A DNA stretch of 64,000 bases from Odiellus spinosus (taxonomy: Eukaryota > Arthropoda > Arachnida > Opiliones > Phalangiidae). The notes under the pieces are model-generated. The model was not told where the DNA came from. It did no database searches and worked only from the letters and a program-made list of their open reading frames with translations. Positions 1-10,984 of the stretch are shown here, in pieces. The position numbers were made by a program, and so were the translations under genes. Position 1 is the first letter of the stretch. Every line of letters starts with the position of its first letter. The DNA lies in NCBI GenBank assembly GCA_963920705.1, contig OY987233.1, positions 4,454,001-4,518,000 of the forward strand. The letters are read 5' to 3'.

Positions 1-831
1 ATTCCATCGAATTTTTAACTTCGCGATATCGCCCGCACAATCGCCACTTCCCACCGTTCCCGCTTGATAGCTAATCGAAACTAGGGTTAGCGGAAGGACA
101 ATGCAAAAAACGTTTCAACTGTTTTGACTTAAAATTTCACGAAAACCGCGGGAACTTATGATTGAATTAGATAATATATAACCTTAATTAACTATTACCG
201 ATAAATTTGGATGATTAACTTGGAATATTTCGACAAGTTCAACGGAAACAGTCTTCGCGATGATGCTACGTACAACACGACTCTACGCTTGATTCACGGA
301 TCTACGCTTGATTCACGGATCTATGAGATTTCACGCGCTAGGTCTACGACGCGTTAAAAAAGTATGTACTTTTAGGAGAGCCACTTAAAATAAAAAATAA
401 CTAATATATCGCGTATAATTAATTAAACTTACAAATTGAAACTTAATAATAAATGACTTAACTTTATAGCCCCGAAATTTCCAGGTTTGAAGGAAACCTT
501 ATCATTCCCAAATCATTGGCAGTCGTCAGGAACTTGGGCATAAACGCGGTATAGTAGAGTATAAATACTAAATTGGAATAGAAACTTTCAGTGCGTTCGC
601 GACAATAAACCGAAGCAACCAAGGAGATTTGTTTTACCACAACAACTGTATTATTAATTTGTTTCTAGTGTTTGAATTTCATTTGACGAAAACTTTAGAC
701 TAAAATGTAGGTATTATAGGATATGTTTTGAAAAAATACTATATTATAGGATCATCTGGAAAATATGGGATATTATAAGAATGATAGTATCACTGGGAGC
801 TCTGGTTGACGCGTTTTTAAGAAACTACTCT
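1..831. other. AT-rich intergenic DNA, no gene seen
   Basis: No open frame resembles a known protein. The only local structure is a short direct duplication near 284-325, where the block TCTACGCTTGATTCACGGA occurs twice in succession. The right part (780-831) is the left flank of the 21-bp array that follows. Confidence 0.6.
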
Positions 832-1152
832 TGAAATCAATTCGGAATCACGCGAATCAATTCGGAATCACGCGAATCAATTCGAAATCACGCGAATCAA
901 TTCGAAATCACGCGAATCAATTCGAAATCACGCGAATCAATTCGAAATCACGCGAATCAATTCGGAATCACGCGAATCGATTGGGTTCACGCGAATCGAT
1001 TCGGAATCACGCGAATCGATAGGGAATCACGCGAATCGATAGGGAATCACGCGAATCGATAGGGAATCACGCGAATCGATAGGGAATCACGCGAATCGAT
1101 AGGGAATCACGCGAATCGATTGGGAATCTCGCGAATCAATTCGGAATCACTA
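832..1152. repeat. 21-bp minisatellite array I (GGAATCACGCGAATCRATT type)
   Basis: About 15 tandem copies of a 21-bp unit with core AATCACGCGAATC. The left copies carry AATTC after the core and the right copies ATAGG, so the array is made of two homogenised blocks. The three frames all stay open because 21 is a multiple of 3, which produces spurious repetitive peptides (SIRNHANRFG type). The right flank (GGAATCAGGTGTACAAA...TTTTCTAGAGTGGTT) is nearly identical to the right flank of the second array at 25.4 kb, so both arrays belong to one transposable-element family. Confidence 0.93.
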
Positions 1153-1885
1153 AGAATCAAATTAATCTGGAATCAGGTGTACAAATTTTTCTAGAGTGGT
1201 TCGTCCCTCGTCTACAATAACCCTAAAATAATCTTGCCTTGAATTTCTATACCTAAGATATAAAACAGTGCCATTGTCTGAAAGATTTTGATAAAACAAT
1301 AATAAAACTAAACTTGCCCTATCTCTTCTTATTGCTCTGATCATAAATAGTTAATAAGATAGTACAAGTAACTTTCCTTTTTATTGGATTCTCGGGATTC
1401 CCAAGTTAGAGTTTAAAATACGTTAACCGCGCAATCATTCCAAACATTAATTTTTAAATACATTGGGAAGAGAAAATAATTTTAAACCAGCTCCCCAAAC
1501 TAAGCTTATTCCGGCTATGAAGCAATGAATAAAAAATGCCTGGTATATTCTTAGTATCGGGGCATAAAGTTAGTTCCAATCTTGAAATACCATTATTTAC
1601 CGTATCAAAACGAGTTTTGGCTAATGGTTATTACGTTTATTCCATGTTTGTATCCGAGAGTATAGTAGTCGTAGACTGTAACCTGGCGAAGCGAGAAGAA
1701 GGTGGGTCTTATTCCATACATAATTCATGATAAGGCAGTTAATGCTCCGGTTTCCAGCCTTATATAGCCAAAAAGCTTTCATTTTTGGTGCAATCCGCTT
1801 TATTGAGTCGATAAATCATAAATATACCAGCTCGAGAAATTAACAAGAAAGAAAAAAAAAAATATATATATGTAGGTGCCATTAC
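1153..1885. other. Intergenic DNA, no gene seen
   Basis: AT-rich sequence. The open frames here (at most about 64 codons) show no domain, signal peptide or splice context that would support a gene. Confidence 0.55.
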
Positions 1886-2040
1886 AAGGGTATCTCATTA
1901 TACCCTCTTCAGACGAAGCGTAATTAGCCGGTTTAATCACATTTAACCGAGGTTTACATATCCTTCTTAGTTCAATAAACCTCAGTTAAATCTGATTAAG
2001 CCTTGGTTAATTATGCCTCGTCTGAAAGGGGTATTTCATT
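1886..2040. mobile_element. Palindromic MITE, about 130-150 bp
   Basis: Two arms are inverted: CTTCAGACGAAGCGTAATTA near 1908 pairs with TTAATTATGCCTCGTCTGAA near 2007, and TTTAACCGAGGTTTA pairs with TAAACCTCAGTTAAA in the middle. A related copy lies at about 39.13-39.23 kb. There is no coding capacity. It is a non-autonomous hairpin element; the superfamily is not determinable from the ends seen. Confidence 0.75.
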
Positions 2041-2099
2041 GCCTTTTAAATGCTTGTTATTTAGATAACATTTACAAGCCAATGTTAAACTGGAAGTCA

Positions 2100-2480
2100 A
2101 TTTAAAACTTATCCGGAAAATAGGCTTAGCTAGATTGATGGAGATCCTGAATTTCTTCGAATGTTATTGGAATCTCATGGAGATTTATCTTAAAGGGAGA
2201 ATGCAACCTAACAAAAAGTGATTTTTAATCGATTCCCTATCGTATCAGTAAAAATAGTTACAAACTTACACAGAAAATAAGCTTAACTGGTATAATTAAT
2301 TAGCAAAGGCCCATCGTTAAAAAGAGATATCCACGAGACTTCCAATAACATTCATTTGTGAGGAAATCAGGACCTCCATGAATCCCACTAAGCCTATTTT
2401 CTGGGTAAGTTTGAAATTTATTTCTAGTTTAATATTTATTTGTAATTTATTTTACTGATGGATTAGGCATTTTTAAACTA
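2100..2480. mobile_element. Foldback element, AATGCAACCTAAC family
   Basis: The left part (GAAAATAGGCTTAGC, GATGGAGATCCTGA, GGGAGAATGCAACCTAAC) is matched in inverted orientation by the right part (CTCCATGAATCCC, AAGCCTATTTTCTGGG). The same family recurs at 48.28-48.47, 49.24-49.69 and 56.68-56.79 kb. No protein is encoded. Confidence 0.7.
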
Positions 2481-3119
2481 AACGAGGGGGTCTTTTCTCA
2501 TTGGTCAATAAGAAATTCAGGATCTACGCATGAATGAAGTGTACTCGCTTCTCGGGCACCACGTAGTTGTTTGCATCCTTGCAACGGCCCCTTTAGAATC
2601 GCTATACCCCCGAAAAATTTATTCTCGATAATCGTTGGTTATAAGTACCAATTTATGGTTTCGACCACCCTTGGCTTCGCTGTGGCACCAACCTTACTGA
2701 CCCGGCCGAAGTCCTCTTTTCACTTTATCCGCGCTATTAAACCTCGAAAGGTACACGACCTATACATACGATAAATCATTGTTAAGACAAGGGAGACGTA
2801 TCTCTCCAGGTTCTGCACTGGATCAAATCAGAGTGCTATCGCTTTTTTTATTTCTTTTTTGTTATTTTATAACACGATTAAACTTTTGGAATTATTTGGG
2901 AAGCGGTGAACCTTATAGTAATGTGTCTCATCGCGTAAAAATTAACGAAAAAGTTTCATTGAAGTGGCATAAATGTTTCGCAAATTTAAAGTAATAGAGA
3001 CTCGATTTATTAAAATCATTAAAATCAAAAAAAAAAAAAAAAAAAATCTCGAATCTGTTGTCGATGGAATTCTAATCACGTAATTGGGCAACTTATATAA
3101 AGGAGATCGATAGTTCGGT
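2481..3119. other. Intergenic DNA, no gene seen
   Basis: Nothing recognisable. It includes a 20-base A run near 3028-3047 and frames of 67 and 71 codons without domain similarity. Confidence 0.5.
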
Positions 3120-4010
3120 AATGAGATCTAAGCCTAATTCGAGTTAAAAAAGATGTTGTGGCGCGCCCTAAGCCTAAATAGAATTTAGAAATGACCCTAG
3201 TGGCGCGCTAAGCCTAAATACAATATAAAAAACACCCTAAAGGCGCGAGCTAAGCCTAACTACAATTAAAAAAATACGCTAATGGTCCGCTAAGCCTAAA
3301 AACAATATAAAAAAGACCCTAATGGGGACAAGAAGGATCAGATAAGGAGAGGAAAAGTGGGGCTGCGTTGAGTTAGAGAGAGAAGAGCCAACCTCCCACT
3401 CGGGTGGAAAGGTGGGATAGGAAATTCTCGAGGTAAACTGTTGTCACGTGGTCACTAGCGTCGTTGGCTACTATGAAGCTGAAAAGGATCCGTTTTACCC
3501 ACGTGACAACATTTTACCACGAAACGTCTCTACCCCCGTTCTCCCAGAGTGGGAGTTTAGGCCGACGCAGTAGGAACCGCGCCGTCCCCACTTTTCCTCT
3601 CCTTATCGGATCCTTCTTGATGGGGAGATAAGACTAAACAGAATGAAAAAATGACCCCAAATGGAGCGCTAAGCCTAAATACAATGAAAAAAACCCTAAT
3701 TGCGAGCTAAGACTAAATACAATATTAGAAAGACCCTTAATAACGCGCTAAGCCTAAATACAATATAAAAAAGACCACACTGGAGAGCTAAGCCTAAATA
3801 CAATAAAAAATACCCCACTGAAGCGCTAAGCCTAAATACAATTTGAAAAAGACCCTAAGGGCGCGAGCTAAGCTTAAATACAATAAAAAATTACCCTAAT
3901 GGAGAGCTAAGCCTAAATACAATATAAAAATGACCCTTATGGAGCGCTATGCCTAAACACAATGAAAAAAATGACCCCAAATGGAGCGCTAAGCCTAAAA
4001 CCGTTAAAAA
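3120..4010. repeat. About 40-bp tandem repeat (GCGCTAAGCCTAAATACAAT), split by a MITE
   Basis: Diverged tandem copies share GCGCTAAGCCTAAATACAAT followed by AAAAAAGACCCTAATGG. They occupy about 3120-3328 and 3620-4010. The array is interrupted by the MITE at 3329-3619, whose target duplication ATGGGGA lies within a repeat unit. Copies differ by several substitutions and small indels, so the array is older than the minisatellites near 55 and 61 kb. Confidence 0.88.
3329..3619. mobile_element. MITE family 1, complete copy, 7-bp target duplication
   Basis: 291 bp with terminal inverted repeats: CAAGAAGGATCAGATAAGG at the left and its near-exact complement at the right, continuing through GAGAGGAAAAGTGGGG. 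It is flanked by a perfect 7-bp direct duplication ATGGGGA (3322-3328 and 3620-3626). A second complete copy in opposite orientation is at 47218-47498, also with a 7-bp duplication. No coding capacity. The unusual 7-bp duplication does not fit the TA, TTAA or 9-bp classes; P-like or Dada-like elements are possible sources. Confidence 0.9.
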
Positions 4011-4384
4011 ACAGTGACCCGCGCTATTTTGTACTATTACTGCTTTTACTATTAACACTGTTGCACAACACGCATATTTATTCCGTAAACCAAATTTCGT
4101 CTAAATCCGGCGTCTCCGAAAAATATTCCCGACGGTTTTTAGACTGAGCTAAGAAGAAATAAGATTGACCGGCTAGCCATAGAAAGCCGCGTAAAAATCA
4201 AAATATAAAGGGGGTATAAAAAACAAAATGAAAACGCCTTTGAATATCTCTTCGGGGTGTATAAGTTTATAGAGCGAAATGGTCCCCTTTTTAGCCGACC
4301 CGAGTATCAAACAAAGCCTAAACGAAAACAGAAGCGTGGGCGTCACTTTTCAACGACATAAAGCATTAGTTACACCATTTTTCT

Positions 4385-4640
4385 TCCCAAAAAACCAATT
4401 CTTCAAATTGACACGCATTATCTTGATAAATCGATTTATCGTAGCTTCATCTATCGGTTGCTGAAACCGAATCGGTACCAAACTGGTTCCCGAAGCAGTT
4501 TCGAGAAATCGAATCAAATCGATTCGAGAAAAGACGGTTTCCCGTTCAAATGACTCTAGCGAAATGTTTTGAGAGAGTTTAAATCGATTCCAAGGCCTAG
4601 TATAAAAGTGGCTAAAGAAAATGTCTCAGATTTGACAAAA
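4385..4640. mobile_element. Partial copy of TAAATCGATTTATCGTAGC foldback family
   Basis: Contains the family signature TAAATCGATTTATCGTAGC, then AAACCGAATCGGTAC, GGTTCCCGAAGCAGTTTCG and AATCGAATCAAATCGATTCG. The same order of blocks occurs at 52.07-52.60, 52.97-53.23, 63.23-63.49 and, inverted, at 63.64-63.97 kb. This copy appears to be a single arm. Confidence 0.75.
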
Positions 4641-5995
4641 CGAGACAGAATAATAATTTCAAAAATCAAAAGCACCTAACCCTTTAAATGGAATGAACAA
4701 AAAACTATGAAAAAGTCCGAGACATAAATATAAAAGATGATAACGGATTTTTATCCCCTTTTACTTATAAGAAGAAGGTGAAGTGTCATCACTGTCCACT
4801 ACTAGTAATGGTTACAATACCCCTTTTATATCCATTCGTATAAAGTCAAGTGACATTGAACTTGAACATACTACTCCCCAAATCGAATGACAATGTAAGC
4901 CTACATTGATACTAAAGCTGAGATAACCCTTTCCTTTCAAAGCCATTACTGTATAGTTCTAAATATTATCTAACCCTTTTGCGTCAGGATTCCCAATATT
5001 TATCCCAACAACACGCCAAAGAGCAGACTTTCTCAAAGAAATGTCATATATTAAAGAGCATTTTTAAATAAAACTGTTTACTTCCTAAATAACCGATGGC
5101 CAGGCCATATATGGTGTATGTAAAATATAATAAGTACTTTTATCAAAAAGATCGCGCGAAAGCGACCTTATCACGTGTCAGAACGCGCGAGAATCAACTG
5201 TAAACTCTACAATTACAATAGCGAAATCACGCGACCATAGTGATGACGTAGTATTGCGGGGAATTTTTATTTTAAAAATTTCGAAAATGGTCAATTATAA
5301 AAAATGTATTTTTACGGTCGCTGTTATTTCGTTCTATGACATATGTATATATATTTTGAATAGTTTTTTAACGATCTTTCCGAAAATGACACTCAATTTT
5401 CATTTGAAGTTCATGTAAAATCCATGAACCTTCAAGACCGAATTAAAGGTGAAGTGTAATTCAAATTTCAGAAAGATTATCTATTCCTTCGTAGTAAAAA
5501 AACTGATTCTTCCCTTCTTTTTAAGGGTATAACTTTTAAGAAGACATACCTTTAAATTTATATTCGAATATCGCGCTGCTTAAACAGATAACCTTTTGCA
5601 TAATAAATAAAAATAAGTTTAAAAAAAAAAAGTTTAAATAAAAAATATCAGAGAAGTTTGTAAGAAAAACTAAGCGAACTCAACTTATCCCTAGTAGAAA
5701 AAAGAAAAAGTAGAAGAAGAAGCAGGAAAAGATCGAAAGAAAACCCACTTAAGATAGAATGCTCTATATTTAAAAAAGGTGAGCCCCAAAAGTAACGGGG
5801 ATCAGAGGGAGGTAGAGGCAAAAAAAAAAATAATAAAAAAAATTACGTTATAGATATCTGCTCGGTTAATGGAAAATTCGATAGAAATCACTAGCAAGAG
5901 AGAACAGAAAGCGTAAGACGAGATTGGCAACGTCTTTTTTTTTAAAGGGGTTGTACCACCTAATTTTAATATTTTTATGGTTAGAATATAGTCAG
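4641..5995. other. Intergenic DNA with a dispersed repeat fragment
   Basis: No gene is supported. Bases about 5145-5290 (GATCGCGCGAAAGCGACCTTATCACG ... GATGACGTAGTATTG region) are matched in inverted orientation at about 46.07-46.19 kb, so they belong to a dispersed repeat. Bases about 5370-5480 contain a short inverted pair around ATTTCAGAAAGATTATC. The rest is A-rich. Confidence 0.55.
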
Positions 5996-6350
5996 CTAAA
6001 AATGGAACAGCTTTTAAATTTATTTTCGGAATCACCGGATGCCAAAAAACCTATTCCAGAATTTTTCACAATTTTTAGACACGTTTTTGGTGTTTAAATT
6101 AATTTTTAAAGTTCGGTAAAATTAGAATTAAAGTAAATATGAAATCGGACCAATCATATTATTATTTCAGCCTTCAACAGCGCTTGTAATCTCCTAAACA
6201 TTAAAAGAATATGCCGGTGTTCGATGCCTAAGATCTTGCCCATCAAATGCCGGCCTATTCTTTTAATGTTATGACAAGACATTACAAGCGCGGTTGAAGG
6301 CTGAAATAATATGATTGGTCCGATTTTATATTTACTAATAGCATCAAAAA
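5996..6350. mobile_element. Foldback element, CTTCAACAGCGCTTGTAAT family, copy 1
   Basis: A hairpin in which CAATCATATTATTATTTCAG / CCTTCAACAGCGCTTGTAAT / ATTAAAAGAATA at 6150-6210 is mirrored at 6255-6330 by the complements in reverse order. Copies are at 48.80-49.10 (one arm damaged) and 59.39-59.84 kb. No coding capacity. Confidence 0.85.
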
Positions 6351-6614
6351 TGAACGATTAAAAGGGTGTCGTCTTTAAGCAGCTGACAGCAAGTAGTGTC
6401 GGCTCAATCTAAAAACCAAAGTAACCTCGCCGTTAATTAGTAAGTAAAAGTGTAGACGAGATTGAGGTAGTATAATAAGTAAATAGGGGGAAGTGTTTCA
6501 ATGTATATTTAGGAATTAAAACGTCGCTTTTAAGATTTTTCAACCCTTAAAATTTTTGCGTTTATGGCGGGAAATTTCCCGATCTTAGAACACTTGTGTT
6601 ACTGCCCCTTTAGG

Positions 6615-6685
<71 letters not shown>

Positions 6686-7029
6686 GAGAGAGTCCTTATA
6701 CTTCAAGGAAACTCCCCTCTTCATCTCTCCAAGATCCACTCGCGACGGGGTTGGAGGATAGCGAAGAGCTTTTAAAGACCGATGAGCTATCCTTCGGACG
6801 ATTTTCTATACACGGGAGTTAGTTCTTCCAAATAGAAGCAAAAGATTGCAAAGGCAGCGAAGAACTATATTAAACTGTTAAAGGTAAAATCTCATTCAAA
6901 TTCACGTTTTTGGATATTACCAAGATTATTATAATTAGTCTTTATTGCCATATGCACTTAAGAAAGAAGTCAATGTTTAATTCAGAAAGTCCGGGTAAAT
7001 GTACCGGCAGATTCTGATTCGAGATACTC
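6351..7029. other. Intergenic DNA around a GA microsatellite
   Basis: Nothing recognisable except the (GA)n tract listed separately. A frame from 6564 reads through the GA tract as an Arg-Glu repeat and is not a credible gene. Confidence 0.55.
6619..6681. repeat. (GA)n microsatellite, about 31 units
   Basis: An uninterrupted AG dinucleotide tract about 62 bp long, followed by a short imperfect GAAAAGAGAGAG tail. Confidence 0.97.
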
Positions 7030-7275
7030 TAGCGGCTCCAGTCGCCGTGTATATAGTGAACAGAGGAAGCGACACTCTGCGGAGAAATTCAGGAGTTCGG
7101 GGGAAGACAATATAGACAAGCGCAGCCCGCCTAAATTACGTCCCTCTCTCCCGACTCAAAATATCAAGGAAGAGTCCAAATTACTCGAGCGAGACAGGGA
7201 TGATGACTTTCTTTTTTGGCTATTTTTAAGTGATGGGCTATGATTTAAAACTGAACTTTTTTTATATGGAATAAA
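7030..7275 (+). mobile_element. REP-A dispersed element, copy 1
   Basis: Carries the ordered blocks CTAGCGGC, GGAGAAATTC, GACAATATAG, CGCCTAAATT, CCCGACTCAAAATATC, CCAAATTACTCGAG, GATGATGACTTT and TTTTTAAGTGATGGGCTA. Other copies are at 8.10-8.29, 46.36-47.21 (inverted and interrupted), 53.54-53.79 (inverted) and 56.79-56.99 kb. It has no open reading frame and no A-rich end, so it is a non-autonomous element of unknown class. Confidence 0.75.
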
Positions 7276-8097
7276 GTGATAAACTTTTGATAAGATACTT
7301 GAAGATATTACAGATAACAAGCTAATACAGCTTTTACTCTCATTGGTTTCTTTTAACCGAACGATCTTTCATCCCTGATCGACAGTTTCCAGGCCACAAC
7401 GGAGATTTAAGAGTTTTCTAGAAGATTCTCTTAACTTTTACAACGTTATAGCTACGCGGCTTCCTTACTAGGTCTTTCCTATATCTTTTCCTTATTGATA
7501 GTTCACTCGAACGCTTATAAACCAGATCGGTTTAAGGTCACAGTAAGAGGGAAACTAGGATAGCTTCTTAACTCTACTACGTCAATACCTATATATTTAG
7601 ATTGAAGATAGCCTTGTAGGTGCTGTAATCTAAACTGACATAAGATAGAAGTAAATTTCATCTCAAGTTGACAGCGAATATAAAGCTAGATAACTCGTTT
7701 TCTCTACTTTTTTTTTTTTTTTGGAATTATAGATACATTTAGAGCCTAGTTTTGAACGTATTGTCAACTCAAGAAGGAATAGATTACTAGGAAAAAGCAT
7801 CAAAAGGTACTTGAGAAATGTTGATCAGGTTTTGGACAGTGGAGTAGTTTTTTTTTTTTTTTTTTTTAAATGCACTTCTCTATCACTTCCTTGAACGAAC
7901 TACAATGTAATCCTTCGCTCAACATTAAGCACTTCTTCCTTTCAAAATACATTAAAAGGTCTACGGAGATTTGGATTTTGGAATAATTAATTTTAGATTA
8001 AATTAAAACAATAGGGTTCTGAAACCACATTGATAATTTAATATGAGGAAGACATTATTTTTCGAATGCATATGTATTATATTTTTAGTTTTAGCGG
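7276..8097. other. Intergenic DNA, no gene seen
   Basis: AT-rich sequence with two T runs (about 7711-7722 and 7850-7867). No domain-bearing frame. Confidence 0.5.
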
Positions 8098-8296
8098 TGA
8101 GACAATATAGCCAAGCGCGGCCCGCCTAAATTCCGTCCCTCTCTCTCGACTCAAAATATCGAGGAAGAGTCCAAATCACTCGAACCAGACTACTTGGATA
8201 TTTTTAAATGACGTAAAACTGAACCTTTGCTGATAGTATTAAGCTAAGGGATGTTGTTTACTTTTATGTAATAAAGTGATAGACTTTTGACTATAC
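8098..8296 (+). mobile_element. REP-A dispersed element, copy 2
   Basis: Starts GAGACAATATAGCCAAGCGCG and runs through ACTCAAAATATCGAGGAAG to the AATAAAGTGATAGACTTTTG end. It abuts the 5' flank of carboxylesterase gene 1. Confidence 0.75.
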
Positions 8297-8447
8297 TATT
8301 CGAATTTTTGTGAAACTATAAAATTAATTAAGATATTTAACTGTGTTAAATATTTTTAAAATATGAATTAATATTCATCATAAGGGTCATTGATATATTT
8401 CGATATTGATTCCGGGTGCCATACGTGGTTGGAACTCGTACCTCCAT

Positions 8448-8567
8448 CACTTCCTGGTTATTCGAAATTAAACTACTACACGAACAGCTGCAGCATATAA
8501 ACTAGAATGAATTTTGGACGCGCTAGTTTGTAGAATTTTAAGGAGAATAGTAGTTGATTTGAAAGTC
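8448..8567 (+). promoter_or_regulatory. Promoter and 5' leader of CCE gene 1
   Basis: Ordered elements shared by the cluster are the ETS-like CACTTCCTGG (8448-8457), E-box CAGCTG (8485-8490) and TATAAA (8496-8501), 48 bp after the ETS-like site and 72 bp before the ATG. The conserved homology extends upstream to about 8300, where the duplicated unit starts. Confidence 0.65.
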
Positions 8568-10712
8568 ATGCTAAAATTCTGGCTATCGTTAATGTTTATG
8601 ACTTTCGCGACGCGAGATTTGGTTCGACTTCACGCGTTCGAGGAAGATGAACGAATTTCGGTTCTGACCAAATACGGAGAAGTTGTCGGCAAGTACGAGA
8701 AAGTTTCCATCCTGACGGAAAACATGACTACCGATAACGCGTTCGTTCAGAAATTCCAAGGGATCCCATTCGCCCAGCCTCCAATAGGAGAACTACGCTT
8801 CAAACCTCCGCTAGAACCGAAACCGTGGACCGGAAAGATTCTGGCGATTAAACCCTACAAGTATTGCGCGCAAGATTTTACTCATTTGCAGAAATACGAG
8901 AATGTTTCTTCTTCGGATATTTCTGAAGATTGCCTTTACTTGACCATCTGGGTTCCGACACCCGCTCGAAGGAACTTGGCCGTCATGGTCTTTACTCATG
9001 GTAGCGCTTTCAAACATGGTCCTATACAAGATTTCGATTTCGCCAGATTTGTGGCGCTTGAAAACGTTATCGTGGTTATGATGAACTACAGACTCGGGGC
9101 GATGGGCTTCATGTATTTGGATCACGACGACTGTCCGGGAAATATGGGGTTGATGGACCAAGAAATGGCTATCAAATGGACAAGAGACAATATAGAGCGA
9201 TTTGGCGGACATCCCGAACGAATCACCATCTTCGGCCATAGTTCCGGATCGATTACAACGAATTTCCATTTACTGAACCCGAGAGCGCGGTATCTGTTTA
9301 AAAGAGTCGCTTTGCTTAGCGGCATTCTTGGGGTTGGAAAAATTGAATATAACAAAAAAGAAAACTTGGAAAAAGGTTTAAAAGCAGCGCTACTCGTTGG
9401 TTGCGGAAACGAAGCCAATGACTCGAAACGGATCGTGGAATGCCTGCGAAGCGTTGATAGTCGCGTCCTGAATGAAGGTTTGACGTCGCTTTATGATCCT
9501 GTTCTAAAAGTCGTGTATTACCCTTTTCTGGATGAAAAAATATCGTTGGAAAATTTAAAAAGGTTGCAAAGCGCGGGGGACAAAGAGGTTCTAATAGGGC
9601 TTTTGACAAACGAAGACGGGTTTCACGTTATTAGGGTGTTAAATGAAAAGCAAACCCGTCCTAAGGATTTATTTAAATACATTGCCAATCACTATTTACG
9701 TAACGTTAGCAATGAAATGTTGCAATCCATCAGATACTATTACAAAGATCATTGCGGCAAGAAACGGGATTTCGAAGAGGAAATATTAACAACTCATCTA
9801 GCCACGGATTACCGGTTCTTATGTCCTGCCCAAGAAATGGCAGAAAAGTTGGCTGCGGCCGGAATTAAAACGTATTTCTATCAATGGACTCACAGACCAT
9901 TGTTATCCGAAAATCCAGTCTGGATAGACGCTGCACACGTTGATGAGCTAAGATTTCTGTTCGCTTGGTACGACCAACTGGAAGGAACGGAGGAAATAAA
10001 ACTCTCCAGGAGATTTATGGCGTACCTTGGAAGCTTCGCTAAGTACGGGTAAGATTGTAAAATTGTAATCGTTCCCTGGTCTCTACGATTTCAACCCTTA
10101 CTACCCGTAACATTATAACAAAACTTCATAATTTACTCCAATAAAGTAAATAACGAGTAGTAGCTTAACGATAGCATTGGCATTCGGGGCGGATTGATTT
10201 GAGACACCTAAGCGGGAGGCCGTCGACGTAAATGCTGAAGAACAAGTCGCCTCATACTCAAAATCTCGAGGAATATTTTACATCACTGTAGCGTAATAAA
10301 TGAGGCAGAGCTTTTATTCTCTCCTACTCGCTTTCGTTTAATTGGTTAGCTATGACGTCAACGATACAGTTCCCTGATAGCGTTTCATTAGATATTGAGA
10401 GTTAAATACTTTCTAGAACACATAACGAGCTTTTGATGATATTATTAAACTCGACTTTTTAACTGTCAGTTATTCGTCTTACATTTGATTTCATTCTTAA
10501 TTCAAAAATATTTCAGAGACCCGAATGTAGAGAACAATTTGTCGAAGGACTCTGGAACGCTAGAGCGGTGGCCAGTCTACACGTTGGAGGAAAAAGGTCG
10601 AATTGAGATTGACCTTTTGAACTCCACGAGGGCTTTCGGTGCCATTCAAGAAGACCAATGTAGATTTTTGAAACACGACTTTCCCTTAATTTCCAATACC
10701 GAATTTTTGTGA
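8568..10712 (+). CDS. Carboxylesterase (CCE) gene 1, two exons
   Basis: Type-B carboxylesterase, predicted 558 aa, from exons 8568-10048 and 10517-10712 with a phase-2 intron of 468 bp (GTAAGA...TTTCAG) that splits the glycine codon of FAKYG|DPN. The ATG is chosen because MLKFWLSL is shared by the paralogues; the frame is open further upstream but without ATG. A hydrophobic segment (residues 2-14) suggests secretion. Motifs are GIPFAQPPIGELRF (65-78), EDCLYL (120-125), degenerate oxyanion motif HGSAF (144-148), nucleophile Ser225 in GHSSGS, acid Asp350 in TNEDG and His457 in AAHVDE. Likely disulfides are C100-C122, C279-C292 and C419-C542. NMT and NVS sequons occur. The tail is odd: after PLIS it reads NTEFL instead of KGMTS, because exon 2 runs into a copy of its own 5' flank. 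The nearest AATAAA (10872) lies in gene 2's promoter. Expected role: ester hydrolysis or sequestration of xenobiotics; the substrate is unknown. Confidence 0.88.
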
Positions 10713-10852
10713 AACTATAAAATTAATCAAAAGATTTAACTGTAATGAAATTTTTAAAATATAAATTAATATTCATCATTCAACCCGTACTCAGTTGATA
10801 TATTTCAATATTGATTGCATTTGCCGCGCGAGGTTGGAACTTGTAGGTTCAT

Positions 10853-10984
10853 CACTTCCTGGTTATTCAAAAATAAACTGCTACACGAACAGCTGCAGAA
10901 TATAAACCATGATAAAGTAGGGGCGCAGTATTTTGTGTAACATTTTAAGTAGAATAGTACGAGGCAGTGCTTGATTTGTAAATC
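10853..10984 (+). promoter_or_regulatory. Promoter and 5' leader of CCE gene 2
   Basis: CACTTCCTGG at 10853-10862, CAGCTG at 10890-10895 and TATAAA at 10901-10906 (again 48 bp after the ETS-like site), 84 bp before the ATG. The block is only about 140 bp beyond gene 1's stop codon. Confidence 0.65.

Noticed and set aside
832-1152. Open frame with SIRNHANRFG-type peptide repeats (also 25060-25451)
   Set aside because: The 21-bp repeat keeps all three frames open; overlapping frames give equally long peptides, so none is a gene.
8514-8567. Extended N terminus of gene 1 (18 more codons)
   Set aside because: It lacks an ATG, lies in the leader shared by all copies, and would put basic residues before the signal-like segment.
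8811-9609. Long minus-strand frames opposite the esterase exons (also in genes 2-8)
   Set aside because: They mirror the codon structure of the CCE exon, recur at the same offset in every copy, and lack domains and splice context.
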